Source: an uncultured Faecalibacterium sp.
GTDB taxonomy: Bacteria > Bacillota > Clostridia > Oscillospirales > Ruminococcaceae
Length of the DNA: 7,719 nt
Assembly: GCA_937915335.1 (NCBI GenBank)
Contig: CALDLZ010000389.1
Span: 1 to 7,719, forward strand
Direction: 5' to 3'
A program made the position numbers and the translations under genes. Of this stretch, positions 1 through 5,873 are shown piece after piece (position 1 is the stretch's first letter; the number at the start of each line of letters is the position of its first letter). A model generated the notes under the pieces. It searched no databases. It was not told the DNA's origin and was given only the letters and a program-made list of their open reading frames with translations.

Positions 1-1793
1 ACTTTGATCTGGATTACTTCGGCGGCCCTGGCATCAAGGTCACCCCCAAGCCCACCGAGGATGGCGGCGCAACCTTCGAGATCGAGAGCTGGGTCACCAA
101 CGGCGAGGATGCTTACACTGTCATGTACAGCATCGAGGACTGCTACGGCAACGAGGTCGCTTCCGGCGTGCGTCCTTACAACAGCACCAAGGTCACCCTG
201 TACGTTCCCGATGCCCAGCTGTGGAGCATGGACGAGCCCAACCTGTACACCGTGATCGCCCGCCTGCAGAAGAACAACGAGACCTTCGACGAGATCTCCG
301 CCAATGTGGGTGTCCGCAGCTACACTGTGACTCCCAGCGAGGGCTTCTCCATCAACGGCGTGCCCACCCCGCTGCGCGGCGTGGCTCGTCACCAGGATCG
401 TCTGTACAAGGGCAATGCCCTGACCGCAGAGGACCACTACGAGGACGCTATGCTCATCAAGGAGCTGGGTGCCAACACCATCCGTCTGGCTCATTATCAG
501 CACAGCCAGGACTTCTACGACGCATGTGACGAGCTGGGCTTCGCCATCTGGGCAGAGATTCCCTTCATCAGCGTCTTCAAGAAGGATCCTTCCGCTCACG
601 AGAACTGCCGTCACCAGATGACCGAACTGATCATCCAGAACTACAACCACCCCTCTATCATGTTCTGGGGTCTGTCCAACGAGATCCTGATCGGCGGCAT
701 CAGCCAGCAGCTGGTGGACAACCACCATGACCTGCAGAAGCTGGTGCGTGAGCTCGACCCCACCCGTCTGACCACCATCGCACACGTTTCCACCACCCCC
801 GTCAACGGCCCCATGCACCACATCACCGACTTGGAGAGCTACAACCACTACTTTGGCTGGTACGGCGGCAAGATGGAGCAGAACGGCCCCTGGCTGGATA
901 AGTTCCACGCCGAGCACCCCGACATCTGCATCGGCGTGTCCGAGTACGGTGCCGAGGGCATCATCAACTGGCACAGCAACGATCCCCAGTGCAAGGACTA
1001 CACCGAGGAGTATCAGGCACTGTACCACGAGCACATGGCTCAGGTATTCGAGGATCGTCCCTGGGTGTGGGCATCCCACTGCTGGAACATGTTCGACTTT
1101 GGCTGCGCAGCCCGTAACGAGGGCGGCGTTGCAGGCCGCAACAACAAGGGCCTGATGACCATTGACCGCAAGACCAAGAAGGACAGCTATTTCGTCTATC
1201 AGGCATACTGGTCCAAGGTGCCCATGATCCATATCGCTGGCCGCCGCCACGCTCAGCGCGCGGGCGAGACCACCGAGATCAAGGTCTACTCCAACCAGGA
1301 TACCGTTGTGCTGTATGTTAACGGCAAGGAAGTCGGTCAGCAGACCGCTCACCGCGTCTTTAAGTTCAATGTCGCCCTGAACGAAGGCTTCAACACCATT
1401 CTGGCTGTTGCTGGCGACGTGAAGGATTCCATCACGCTGGAGAAGGTCGAGCAGGAACCCGCTTCCTACACCCTGCCCGAGTTCAACGAGCGCCAGGAGG
1501 GCGTTGCCAACTGGTTCAAGCAGATGGGCAGCCTGGATCTGGAGGCTCCGATGGAGTTCCCCGAGGGCTATTACAGCATCAAGGACACCATGGAAGAGAT
1601 CGCCAAGAACGAAGAGGCTCTGGCTCTCGCCGCAAAGGCTGTCAAGCTGGCCACCAACTTTGACATCAAGCCCGGCGTTGGCATGTGGGATATGATGAAG
1701 AAGATGACCCCCGAGGCCATGGCTGGCATGATCAATATGCCCGATGGCTTTATCGAGGGCCTGAACGCTCAGCTGACCAAGATCAAGAAGTAA
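1..1793 (+). CDS. Glycoside hydrolase family 2, probable beta-glucuronidase (5' end missing)
   Basis: This is a retaining exo-glycosidase of family GH2, probably cytoplasmic, cleaving the terminal sugar of a glycoside. The frame is open from the left edge (first full codon at 3) and ends TAA at 1791-1793, giving 596 residues; by comparison with E. coli GUS roughly 170-200 N-terminal residues lie outside the window. Numbering from codon 3, the TIM-barrel entry motif LRGVARHQDR is at 124-133, the acid/base is E227 in FWGLSNEI, the nucleophile is E314 in SEYGAEG, and WNMFDF is at 361-366. GRNNKG supplies N380 and K382, at the position of the N-x-K motif that reads the glucuronate carboxylate in GUS enzymes. 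Some GH2 beta-galactosidases carry N-D-K-G at this site, so GH2 is near certain but glucuronidase is only favoured. A beta-sandwich (about 421-486) is followed by a ~110-residue tail with a predicted helix and a cluster of methionines. Nearby GPH symporters (the family of GusB) support glucuronide use. Confidence 0.93.
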   Translation, partial: FDLDYFGGPGIKVTPKPTEDGGATFEIESWVTNGEDAYTVMYSIEDCYGNEVASGVRPYNSTKVTLYVPDAQLWSMDEPNLYTVIARLQKNNETFDEISANVGVRSYTVTPSEGFSINGVPTPLRGVARHQDRLYKGNALTAEDHYEDAMLIKELGANTIRLAHYQHSQDFYDACDELGFAIWAEIPFISVFKKDPSAHENCRHQMTELIIQNYNHPSIMFWGLSNEILIGGISQQLVDNHHDLQKLVRELDPTRLTTIAHVSTTPVNGPMHHITDLESYNHYFGWYGGKMEQNGPWLDKFHAEHPDICIGVSEYGAEGIINWHSNDPQCKDYTEEYQALYHEHMAQVFEDRPWVWASHCWNMFDFGCAARNEGGVAGRNNKGLMTIDRKTKKDSYFVYQAYWSKVPMIHIAGRRHAQRAGETTEIKVYSNQDTVVLYVNGKEVGQQTAHRVFKFNVALNEGFNTILAVAGDVKDSITLEKVEQEPASYTLPEFNERQEGVANWFKQMGSLDLEAPMEFPEGYYSIKDTMEEIAKNEEALALAAKAVKLATNFDIKPGVGMWDMMKKMTPEAMAGMINMPDGFIEGLNAQLTKIKK

Positions 1794-1827
1794 TCTGCTT
1801 CCCGTATCTGAAAGTCAAAAGATAACG

Positions 1828-1882
1828 AACCGCCCCGGTGGGTGCTGCACAGGCAGCCCTGCCGGGGCGGTTTTATTGTTTG
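1828..1882 (+). terminator. Rho-independent terminator of the GH2 gene
   Basis: Perfect 11-bp arms AACCGCCCCGG (1828-1838) and CCGGGGCGGTT (1862-1872) enclose a 23-nt loop that can itself fold (GGGT with GCCC and TGC with GCA). The sequence continues TTTTATTGTTT. It starts 35 nt after the GH2 stop codon and lies just before the end of the convergent antitoxin gene at 1895, so it separates two opposing transcription units. Confidence 0.9.
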
Positions 1883-1894
1883 TAATCAAAGCGA

Positions 1895-2170
1895 TCAGGC
1901 TGCTGACACGGTCAGCTTCAGGCCAAGCTGCTGGAAAATTTTCAGCAGAGTATCCAGATTAGGCACCGTCTTGAACGATTCAATCCGGGCCACTGAGGAC
2001 TGCGGGATACCGCACAGCGCGGCCAGCTCCCGCTGGCTTAACCCTAACGCATTCCGCTGTTCCACCATTGCCTTTACGATGGCAGACATCGCTTCTGCTT
2101 CCCGGATGTCTTTTGCCATCTCCGGATCCACCGCCATCACATGCTCTTTATAATCGTCCCAAGTCCTCAT
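1895..2170 (-). CDS. higA: HigA-like XRE-family antitoxin
   Basis: A 91-residue protein of the XRE/HigA antitoxin family. Such proteins bind and neutralise the RelE-fold toxin encoded just upstream and repress their own operon. The N-terminal half (1-35) is charged and helical and probably contacts the toxin. A lambda-Cro type helix-turn-helix spans about 36-66, with LSQRELAALCGIPQSSVARIE as its core; LDTLLKIFQQLGLKLTV closes the domain. I chose the ATG at 2170 because AAAGGG lies about 9 nt upstream. The in-frame GTG at 2176 is too close to that site and overlaps the toxin stop. The start lies 2 nt after the toxin stop codon, so the two genes should be translationally coupled. Toxin-first order is the HigBA arrangement. 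The exact subfamily name is an inference. Confidence 0.9.
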   Translation of the reverse strand: MRTWDDYKEHVMAVDPEMAKDIREAEAMSAIVKAMVEQRNALGLSQRELAALCGIPQSSVARIESFKTVPNLDTLLKIFQQLGLKLTVSAA

Positions 2171-2172
2171 AT

Positions 2173-2535
2173 TCACTCACCCTTTCTTGCAAACCAGTCA
2201 TCCCGTTCCGCCTTGGCACATTCAATTTCATGGCGTGGTGTTTTCTGTGATTTCTTCCGGAACTGGTGCAGCAGCACAAACCGGTCACCCCGCCAGCAAA
2301 AATAAAATGCCCGATTATTTCCCGGGCGCAGCTTCCAGATATCCTCCGTCAAATGCTTTGTCACATTCTCAGAAAGTCGTGTTCCATTGTCTTGCAGCAG
2401 CTGGATGTACAATACGATTTGTTTATATTGTATTCTCGCATCCTTATTGGATACGCTTTTCATCCGCAGCTCCTCCAAGAAATCCCACAGCTCGGAAACG
2501 CCCCTGTCGTTTTCGTAAAACTCGACTGTATACAT
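2173..2535 (-). CDS. higB: HigB-like toxin of the RelE/ParE superfamily (Gp49-like)
   Basis: A 120-residue protein of the phage Gp49-like/RelE toxin family, whose studied members are mostly ribosome-dependent mRNA endonucleases that stop translation. Visible family features are the start MYTVEFYEN, the basic core DIWKLRPGNNRAFYF (about 65-79), FVLLHQFRKKSQKTP (about 86-100) and the end EIECAKAERDDW. These carry the R and K residues expected in the RelE active face, but I cannot assign catalysis to individual ones. The frame stays open to an ATG at 2640, which would add 35 residues. I reject that start because the promoter and its palindrome lie inside the extension and because GAGGAA sits 6 nt before the ATG at 2535. 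The gene is first in a two-gene operon with the antitoxin directly after it. Confidence 0.9.
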   Translation of the reverse strand: MYTVEFYENDRGVSELWDFLEELRMKSVSNKDARIQYKQIVLYIQLLQDNGTRLSENVTKHLTEDIWKLRPGNNRAFYFCWRGDRFVLLHQFRKKSQKTPRHEIECAKAERDDWFARKGE

Positions 2536-2572
2536 TCCATGTTCCTCATCCGTATGCGGCCTTATCCTCAGC

Positions 2573-2604
2573 CCTATGATAGCACTTTTGCTATCATAGG
2601 TCAA
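2573..2604 (-). promoter_or_regulatory. higBA promoter with overlapping palindromic operator
   Basis: On the minus strand a -35 TTGACC (2599-2604) and a -10 TATCAT (2576-2581) are 17 nt apart, which puts the transcript start near 2569 and leaves a leader of about 34 nt before the toxin ATG. A perfect inverted repeat, arms CCTATGATAGCA (2573-2584) and TGCTATCATAGG (2589-2600) with a 4-nt spacer, covers the -10, the spacer and the edge of the -35. This is the expected place for an autorepressing HigA site; the binding protein is inferred, the repeat and spacing are seen directly. Confidence 0.85.
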
Positions 2605-2638
2605 ATAATAACGGCCCACAGAAAGTTTTCTGTGAGCC
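2605..2638 (-). terminator. Terminator of the TM2 / small membrane protein unit
   Basis: The arms CACAGAAA (2617-2624) and TTTCTGTG (2627-2634) are perfect with a 2-nt loop. After one mismatch they extend by GGC/GCC (2613-2615 and 2636-2638). On the minus strand the stem is followed by GTTATTATTT. It begins about 22 nt after the stop of the 67-aa gene and ends directly before the higBA promoter, so it would stop read-through into the toxin operon. The very short loop and interrupted T-run make it weaker than the others. The + side is also T-rich. Confidence 0.6.
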
Positions 2639-2660
2639 ATTATTTTATCTCATCACTTTA

Positions 2661-2864
2661 TTACCGCTTCTTGCTGCGCTTTTTCTTGCGCTGGGCCGGG
2701 CGGGCCGGGTTCTGGGTGGGGACAGAATCATTGGAGTGCTTCTTCTCCATCCGGTATCTGGTGTAGTTGGGGATCACGATTGCAATCACGACCAGCAGGA
2801 TCCAGACCGCGATACTGGGCTGCTCGTGGTTGGTGTTGAACAGAAACTGAATGACATTATCCAT
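2661..2864 (-). CDS. Small single-pass membrane protein, unknown function
   Basis: I do not recognise a family for this 67-residue protein. It has a short N-terminus (1-16), one strongly hydrophobic segment at about 17-33 (SIAVWILLVVIAIVIPN), then a hydrophilic cytoplasmic tail ending in a run of lysines and arginines (RKKKRSKKR, 59-67). The positive-inside rule places the tail in the cytoplasm, where it could contact nucleic acid or membrane lipid; that role is conjecture. The ATG at 2864 is preceded by AAAGGAAAA about 8 nt upstream. It follows the 98-aa TM2 gene by 45 nt on the same strand, with no clear terminator between them, so the two are probably co-transcribed. The gap contains a small dyad, CGGCC-ATAA-GGCCG (2881-2894), just upstream of the ribosome binding site. 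Confidence 0.7.
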   Translation of the reverse strand: MDNVIQFLFNTNHEQPSIAVWILLVVIAIVIPNYTRYRMEKKHSNDSVPTQNPARPAQRKKKRSKKR

Positions 2865-2909
2865 AGGGTATTTTCCTTTCCGGCCATAAGGCCGCCAGAA
2901 TGGTGGTTT

Positions 2910-3206
2910 TTACAGCCAGATATTGCCGTCCTCATCCGGCTTCATGGGTGCGGCAATAATGAAATCCACAATGGTCATAGCCGCGGAGAAGCCACTCCAG
3001 AACGTTGCCAGATACAGCAGGCCCAGGATGGGACGCTTGGCATAGAACTGGTGAGCGCCAAACGCGCCCAGGATACACAGGCGCATGTACTTCTTGCGGT
3101 TGACACAGTGCTTTTCACGGTGTTCTCTCCAATATATCAGGTGATCAATGGTGTTCCAGATGAAGCCATGGTCAGGGTCTTTCGCCCACTGTGTCTTTTC
3201 TTCCAT
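2910..3206 (-). CDS. TM2-domain membrane protein (module A)
   Basis: A 98-residue protein built round a TM2 domain, a two-helix membrane hairpin whose molecular role is generally unknown. Residues 1-34 are soluble and contain YWREHREKHCVN. The domain (about 35-86) has the hallmark G47-x-x-G50-x-H52-x-F54-Y55 between the two hydrophobic stretches and D81 near the end of the second. The protein ends in a short acidic tail, PMKPDEDGNIWL. The 183-aa protein at 5186-5737 shares both the basic segment before the domain and the same tail pattern (PMxxDExGxI); by eye about 40% of some 75 aligned residues match, with one gap. The ATG at 3206 has AAGAGG about 10 nt upstream. The gene starts 38 nt after a terminator that follows symporter A, and is probably co-transcribed with the 67-aa gene. 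Confidence 0.88.
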   Translation of the reverse strand: MEEKTQWAKDPDHGFIWNTIDHLIYWREHREKHCVNRKKYMRLCILGAFGAHQFYAKRPILGLLYLATFWSGFSAAMTIVDFIIAAPMKPDEDGNIWL

Positions 3207-3243
3207 TTACGGTGTACCTCTTGTCTGAATTTTTGAAACGATA

Positions 3244-3275
3244 CAAAAACCCGCCCGCCGCAAGGCCGAGCGGTT
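3244..3275 (-). terminator. Intrinsic terminator after GPH symporter A
   Basis: On the minus strand a 7-bp stem, CCGCTCG (3267-3273) with CGGGCGG (3251-3257, one T-G pair), continues inward by CC/GG and is followed by GTTTTTG (3244-3250). It begins about 50 nt after the symporter stop codon and ends 38 nt before the start of the next TM2 gene. Confidence 0.75.
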
Positions 3276-3322
3276 CTTCTTATTTGATTTTACAGGTTTC
3301 CGCAGAAAATTGCAAGTGCTAA

Positions 3323-4843
3323 TTAAGCGTTGTTCTCTGCCAGAGTCTTCATCTTGATCTGAGCGACCTCATCCTGGATCTCAGCCATCTTCTCCTTGGT
3401 CAGGGGATAGAACTTCATAGCGATCAGGTTGCAGACCAGACCCAGCATAATCATGCCGTATGCGCAGAAGACGACGCCGCCGCGCAGGCCCGGGGTAACG
3501 GGGTCACCCATAACGGGGTTGTGGTCGGTATAGCCGCACATGCTGAACATGACGCCTGCGACCATGGGAGCGAAGGAGGAAACCAGCTTATCCACGAAGC
3601 TGAACAGGGTGCCCATCAGGCCGGGAACGTACTTACCGGTACGATAAACCTCGTAGTCGGCGCAGTCAGCGGTCATGGGGATAACGATGTTACCGGAAAT
3701 GCCCTGGAAGCCGGCAGCAGCGATGGTCAGGACGATGTACAGGATCAGGAAGTAGCCCCAGTTCAGAGCACCGGTAGCGGGGTTGGAAGTCATGGTCGTA
3801 GGATCGCCCCACAGCCACAGAGCTGCCAACGCGCCATTGATGACCAGGCCGCCAACAGAGCCAACCAGCATTGCCTGACGCTGGCCCAGCTTGGTTGCAA
3901 AGTAACTGATGAACAGGAAGGTGATGATGCAGCTGGGAATGGTGACCAGACCGGTAACATTACTCTGCAGCAGGTTGGAACCGGCGATGCAGGCGAACAT
4001 TGCAACGGTAACGGCGCTGGACTTTGCAGAGGAACCCAGCTTATCGGTAGATGCGGACAGAACCAGCATCTGGATGGCACGGTTATTCTTCAGGGTATCC
4101 CAGTAATCCTTCAGGCCAACCTTGACGGGCTTGCCGGTGCCGAAGAACTCAGGACGATCCTTGGGAGTGATAGCGATGACAGCAATCGCGGTGAAGCATG
4201 CGGACGTAATAGCAGTCATCAGCCACAGAGTGTGCATGAACTGGGTGGAAGCGTAGCCGCCCACATCGGTGTAGCCATCAGCAATACGAGGGATGATAAC
4301 GCCCAGACCAGCGAACAGCAGGGTGTTGAACACGCCGTCGAAAGAAGCGAACATGGGGCGCTGCTTGGGATCATTGGTCATGCAGGACTGAGCGGACTTG
4401 GTAACAACACACTGGCAGGTGTAGCCGAGGTAGTAGATCATCAGGACGATTACATAGAAGGGGAAACGAACGGCCTCCGGCAGCTTGTGGGTGACATGGA
4501 ACGCAATAAAGCTGGTCACGCACAGGATGATGTTGCCAATCACGATGAACGGACGGTTCTTGCCGAACTTGCCGTTGGTCTTATCGACCATAAAGCCGAC
4601 GAACGGGTCCGTGACACCGTCCCAGATACGCATCATCATGGTCAGGGAAGAAGCGACCATCATGCCAACGCCGACCCAGCCCATCAGGTAATAGGTAGCG
4701 TAGTTCATCATCATCAGGTACAGGTTAGTGGCGGTGTTGTTCAGGGCGAAACCTGCAATGCGCCACAGGGGAACGCGGTGGATGCCGTTGTGTTCGTAGT
4801 CTTTATCGTAGAACTTATCCGGCAGACTTCTGGTTTTTGCCAT
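3323..4843 (-). CDS. GPH-family sugar:cation symporter A (MFS_2)
   Basis: A 506-residue inner-membrane protein of the glycoside-pentoside-hexuronide:cation symporter family (the family of MelB, GusB and XynB-type permeases), expected to have 12 membrane helices and to couple uptake of a glycoside to H+ or Na+. Visible family features are R72-I-W-D75-x-x-x-D79-P and V86-D87-K-T-N-x-K-F-G-K-N-R97-P-F in the loop after helix 2-3, carrying the acidic residues expected at the cation site, and the conserved C-terminal-half segment TADCADYEVYRTGKYVPG followed by a hydrophobic helix pair. The end, PLTKEKMAEIQDEV, is typical of the family tail. I chose the ATG at 4843 because GAAGGAG lies 8 nt upstream; the longer frame to 4909 would add 22 residues with no signal. 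Symporter B is a close paralogue (49 of 59 residues identical in the first signature region). A glucuronide substrate is plausible from the GH2 neighbour but is not shown. Confidence 0.95.
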   Translation of the reverse strand: MAKTRSLPDKFYDKDYEHNGIHRVPLWRIAGFALNNTATNLYLMMMNYATYYLMGWVGVGMMVASSLTMMMRIWDGVTDPFVGFMVDKTNGKFGKNRPFIVIGNIILCVTSFIAFHVTHKLPEAVRFPFYVIVLMIYYLGYTCQCVVTKSAQSCMTNDPKQRPMFASFDGVFNTLLFAGLGVIIPRIADGYTDVGGYASTQFMHTLWLMTAITSACFTAIAVIAITPKDRPEFFGTGKPVKVGLKDYWDTLKNNRAIQMLVLSASTDKLGSSAKSSAVTVAMFACIAGSNLLQSNVTGLVTIPSCIITFLFISYFATKLGQRQAMLVGSVGGLVINGALAALWLWGDPTTMTSNPATGALNWGYFLILYIVLTIAAAGFQGISGNIVIPMTADCADYEVYRTGKYVPGLMGTLFSFVDKLVSSFAPMVAGVMFSMCGYTDHNPVMGDPVTPGLRGGVVFCAYGMIMLGLVCNLIAMKFYPLTKEKMAEIQDEVAQIKMKTLAENNA

Positions 4844-5117
4844 TTCATTCTCTCCTTCGTTTATAGGGACAATTCTCCGTATTTGCCCAGGAGCCCTCGC
4901 AGCTGCCACTGCACACCGACCCCTCAGGAACTTTATGTCTATATTATGAACTCAATTTTGCATATCTGTTAGTAAAATTTTAAGGTGAATCAGGTCATTT
5001 TTACGATTATGAGAAAAATTTCACCAACGTGAAAAATTCTATTGTGCTTATTGCACAAAGCACTGATATACTAGTATAGCACATTGCCAGTTAGCCAAGC
5101 CTGCCCGCAGACACAGC
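4844..5117 (-). promoter_or_regulatory. Upstream control region of GPH symporter A
   Basis: This 274-nt gene-free stretch is AT-rich from about 4925 to 5090. On the minus strand an extended -10, TGC-TATACT (5073-5081), has no good -35 at normal spacing. It overlaps the perfect 12-bp palindrome TATACTAGTATA (5067-5078). Just downstream in transcript direction lie two further dyads: TTGTGC-AATAA-GCACAA (5042-5058) and TTTCAC-GTTG-GTGAAA (5019-5034). Placing dyads right after a promoter is what a LacI- or GntR-type repressor site would look like. A second possible promoter is TTTCAC, 17 nt, CATAAT further in. Neither start is certain, and the rest of the leader (4844-4925) shows only the ribosome binding site. 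Confidence 0.5.
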
Positions 5118-5151
5118 AAAAAGGCCCACGGCGCACGCCGCAGGCCTTTTT
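5118..5151 (-). terminator. Bidirectional terminator after the 183-aa TM2 gene
   Basis: The arms AAAAAGGCC (5118-5126) and GGCCTTTTT (5143-5151) are perfect, with an inner stem CGGCG/CGCCG closed over a 2-nt loop and a small 2x2 internal loop (CA opposite CA). A T-run is present on both strands. It lies about 35 nt after the stop of the 183-aa gene and just upstream of the symporter A control region, so it ends module B before module A begins. Confidence 0.92.
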
Positions 5152-5185
5152 GTTACAAAGAGCAAATGAATGAACCTGGAAAATA

Positions 5186-5737
5186 TCAGATCATAATGTC
5201 GCCGTTCTCATCCGCCTGCATGGGCAGGGCGATGAGCAGATCGGTGACGCAGAGGAAGAACGGCACCACGCTCCAGAAGAACAGGGTGTAGAAAGCCGCC
5301 AGCACATACCGCTTTTCATAGTAGCGGTGGCCGCCGCACCAGCCCAGCAGGACGCAGAGCAGGCAGTATTTCTTCTTGTTCACCTTGTGCTTGGTGCGGT
5401 TCTTTTTCCAATCGTGGTACTTGCCAATGAGGCCCGGGCTCTTCTCGTTCTCAATGTCGATACCGGCTTCCTGCTTGGCATCCTGCAAAGCCAGCTCCGC
5501 CTTGATGAAGTCATCACGGGTCAGCTCTTCGCCGGTCTCCAGCTTCTTAAAGACATCGTCCGTCACCTGCTGGCGGCTTCCGGTGCCGTAATAGCCGGTG
5601 CTCCACTCGTCCTTTTCCTCGTCGTAGTGCTCCACATCGCCCAGCAGCTCGCCGGTGGTAGGGGTGTGCTCCACGGGCGTTTCCGGGGCCCGCGCGTCGG
5701 TCTCAGGGGTGGGGTTCAGCTTGTTTTCTTCTGCCAT
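5186..5737 (-). CDS. TM2-domain membrane protein with long acidic N-terminal arm (module B)
   Basis: A 183-residue protein with a soluble N-terminal arm of about 105 residues and a C-terminal TM2 domain. The arm is Glu/Asp/Pro/Thr-rich to about residue 45, probably disordered, then contains charged helical segments (about 58-92). The basic stretch DWKKNRTKHKVNKKKY (109-124) leads into the membrane hairpin. The motif G132-W-C-G135-G-H137-R-Y-Y140 matches the TM2 pattern with Tyr in place of the usual Phe. The end, PMQADENGDIMI, parallels the 98-aa TM2 protein, with which the last ~75 residues align with a single gap. The ATG at 5737 has AAGGAA 7 nt upstream. The gene begins 31 nt after the terminator of symporter B. 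A partner or regulator of the symporter is an inference from its position, as no function is established for such proteins. Confidence 0.92.
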   Translation of the reverse strand: MAEENKLNPTPETDARAPETPVEHTPTTGELLGDVEHYDEEKDEWSTGYYGTGSRQQVTDDVFKKLETGEELTRDDFIKAELALQDAKQEAGIDIENEKSPGLIGKYHDWKKNRTKHKVNKKKYCLLCVLLGWCGGHRYYEKRYVLAAFYTLFFWSVVPFFLCVTDLLIALPMQADENGDIMI

Positions 5738-5768
5738 AGTGGTATTCCTTCCGGGTCGTAGATACCAG

Positions 5769-5806
5769 AAAATCCCGCGGCAGAGGATGGGCCCGCCGCA
5801 GGACTT
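5769..5806 (-). terminator. Intrinsic terminator after GPH symporter B
   Basis: On the minus strand TCCTGCGGC (5795-5803) pairs with GCCGCGGGA (5773-5781) as a 9-bp stem with one T-G pair and a 13-nt loop, followed by TTTT (5769-5772). It starts about 70 nt after the symporter B stop and ends 31 nt before the start codon of the 183-aa TM2 gene. Further upstream, between stop and terminator, lies a 6-bp dyad, CTTGAG-AAGCG-CTCAAG (5856-5872), of unknown role. Confidence 0.8.
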
Positions 5807-5873
5807 TTCCGGTTATGATGCAGGACAGCAGAGCCGTCCCTTGTTCAAATATTTGCTTGAGAAGCGCTCAAGT

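Noticed and set aside
2536..2640. 35-residue N-terminal extension of the toxin from ATG at 2640
   Set aside because: The promoter and palindrome lie inside it, the extension does not resemble the toxin family, and a good ribosome binding site precedes the ATG at 2535.
2187..3236. Open frames of 130 and 166 codons on the + strand
   Set aside because: They are antisense to the toxin, the 67-aa gene and the TM2 gene, all of which have good ribosome binding sites and family features.
4844..4909. 22-residue N-terminal extension of symporter A
   Set aside because: GAAGGAG sits 8 nt before the ATG at 4843 and falls inside the extension; the extra residues have no family support.
3521..4972. 483-codon open frame on the + strand
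   Set aside because: It is antisense to symporter A. Its Gln/His/Asp/Gly-rich, non-membrane composition is what the complementary strand of a GC-rich third-position gene gives, and it has no recognisable motif.
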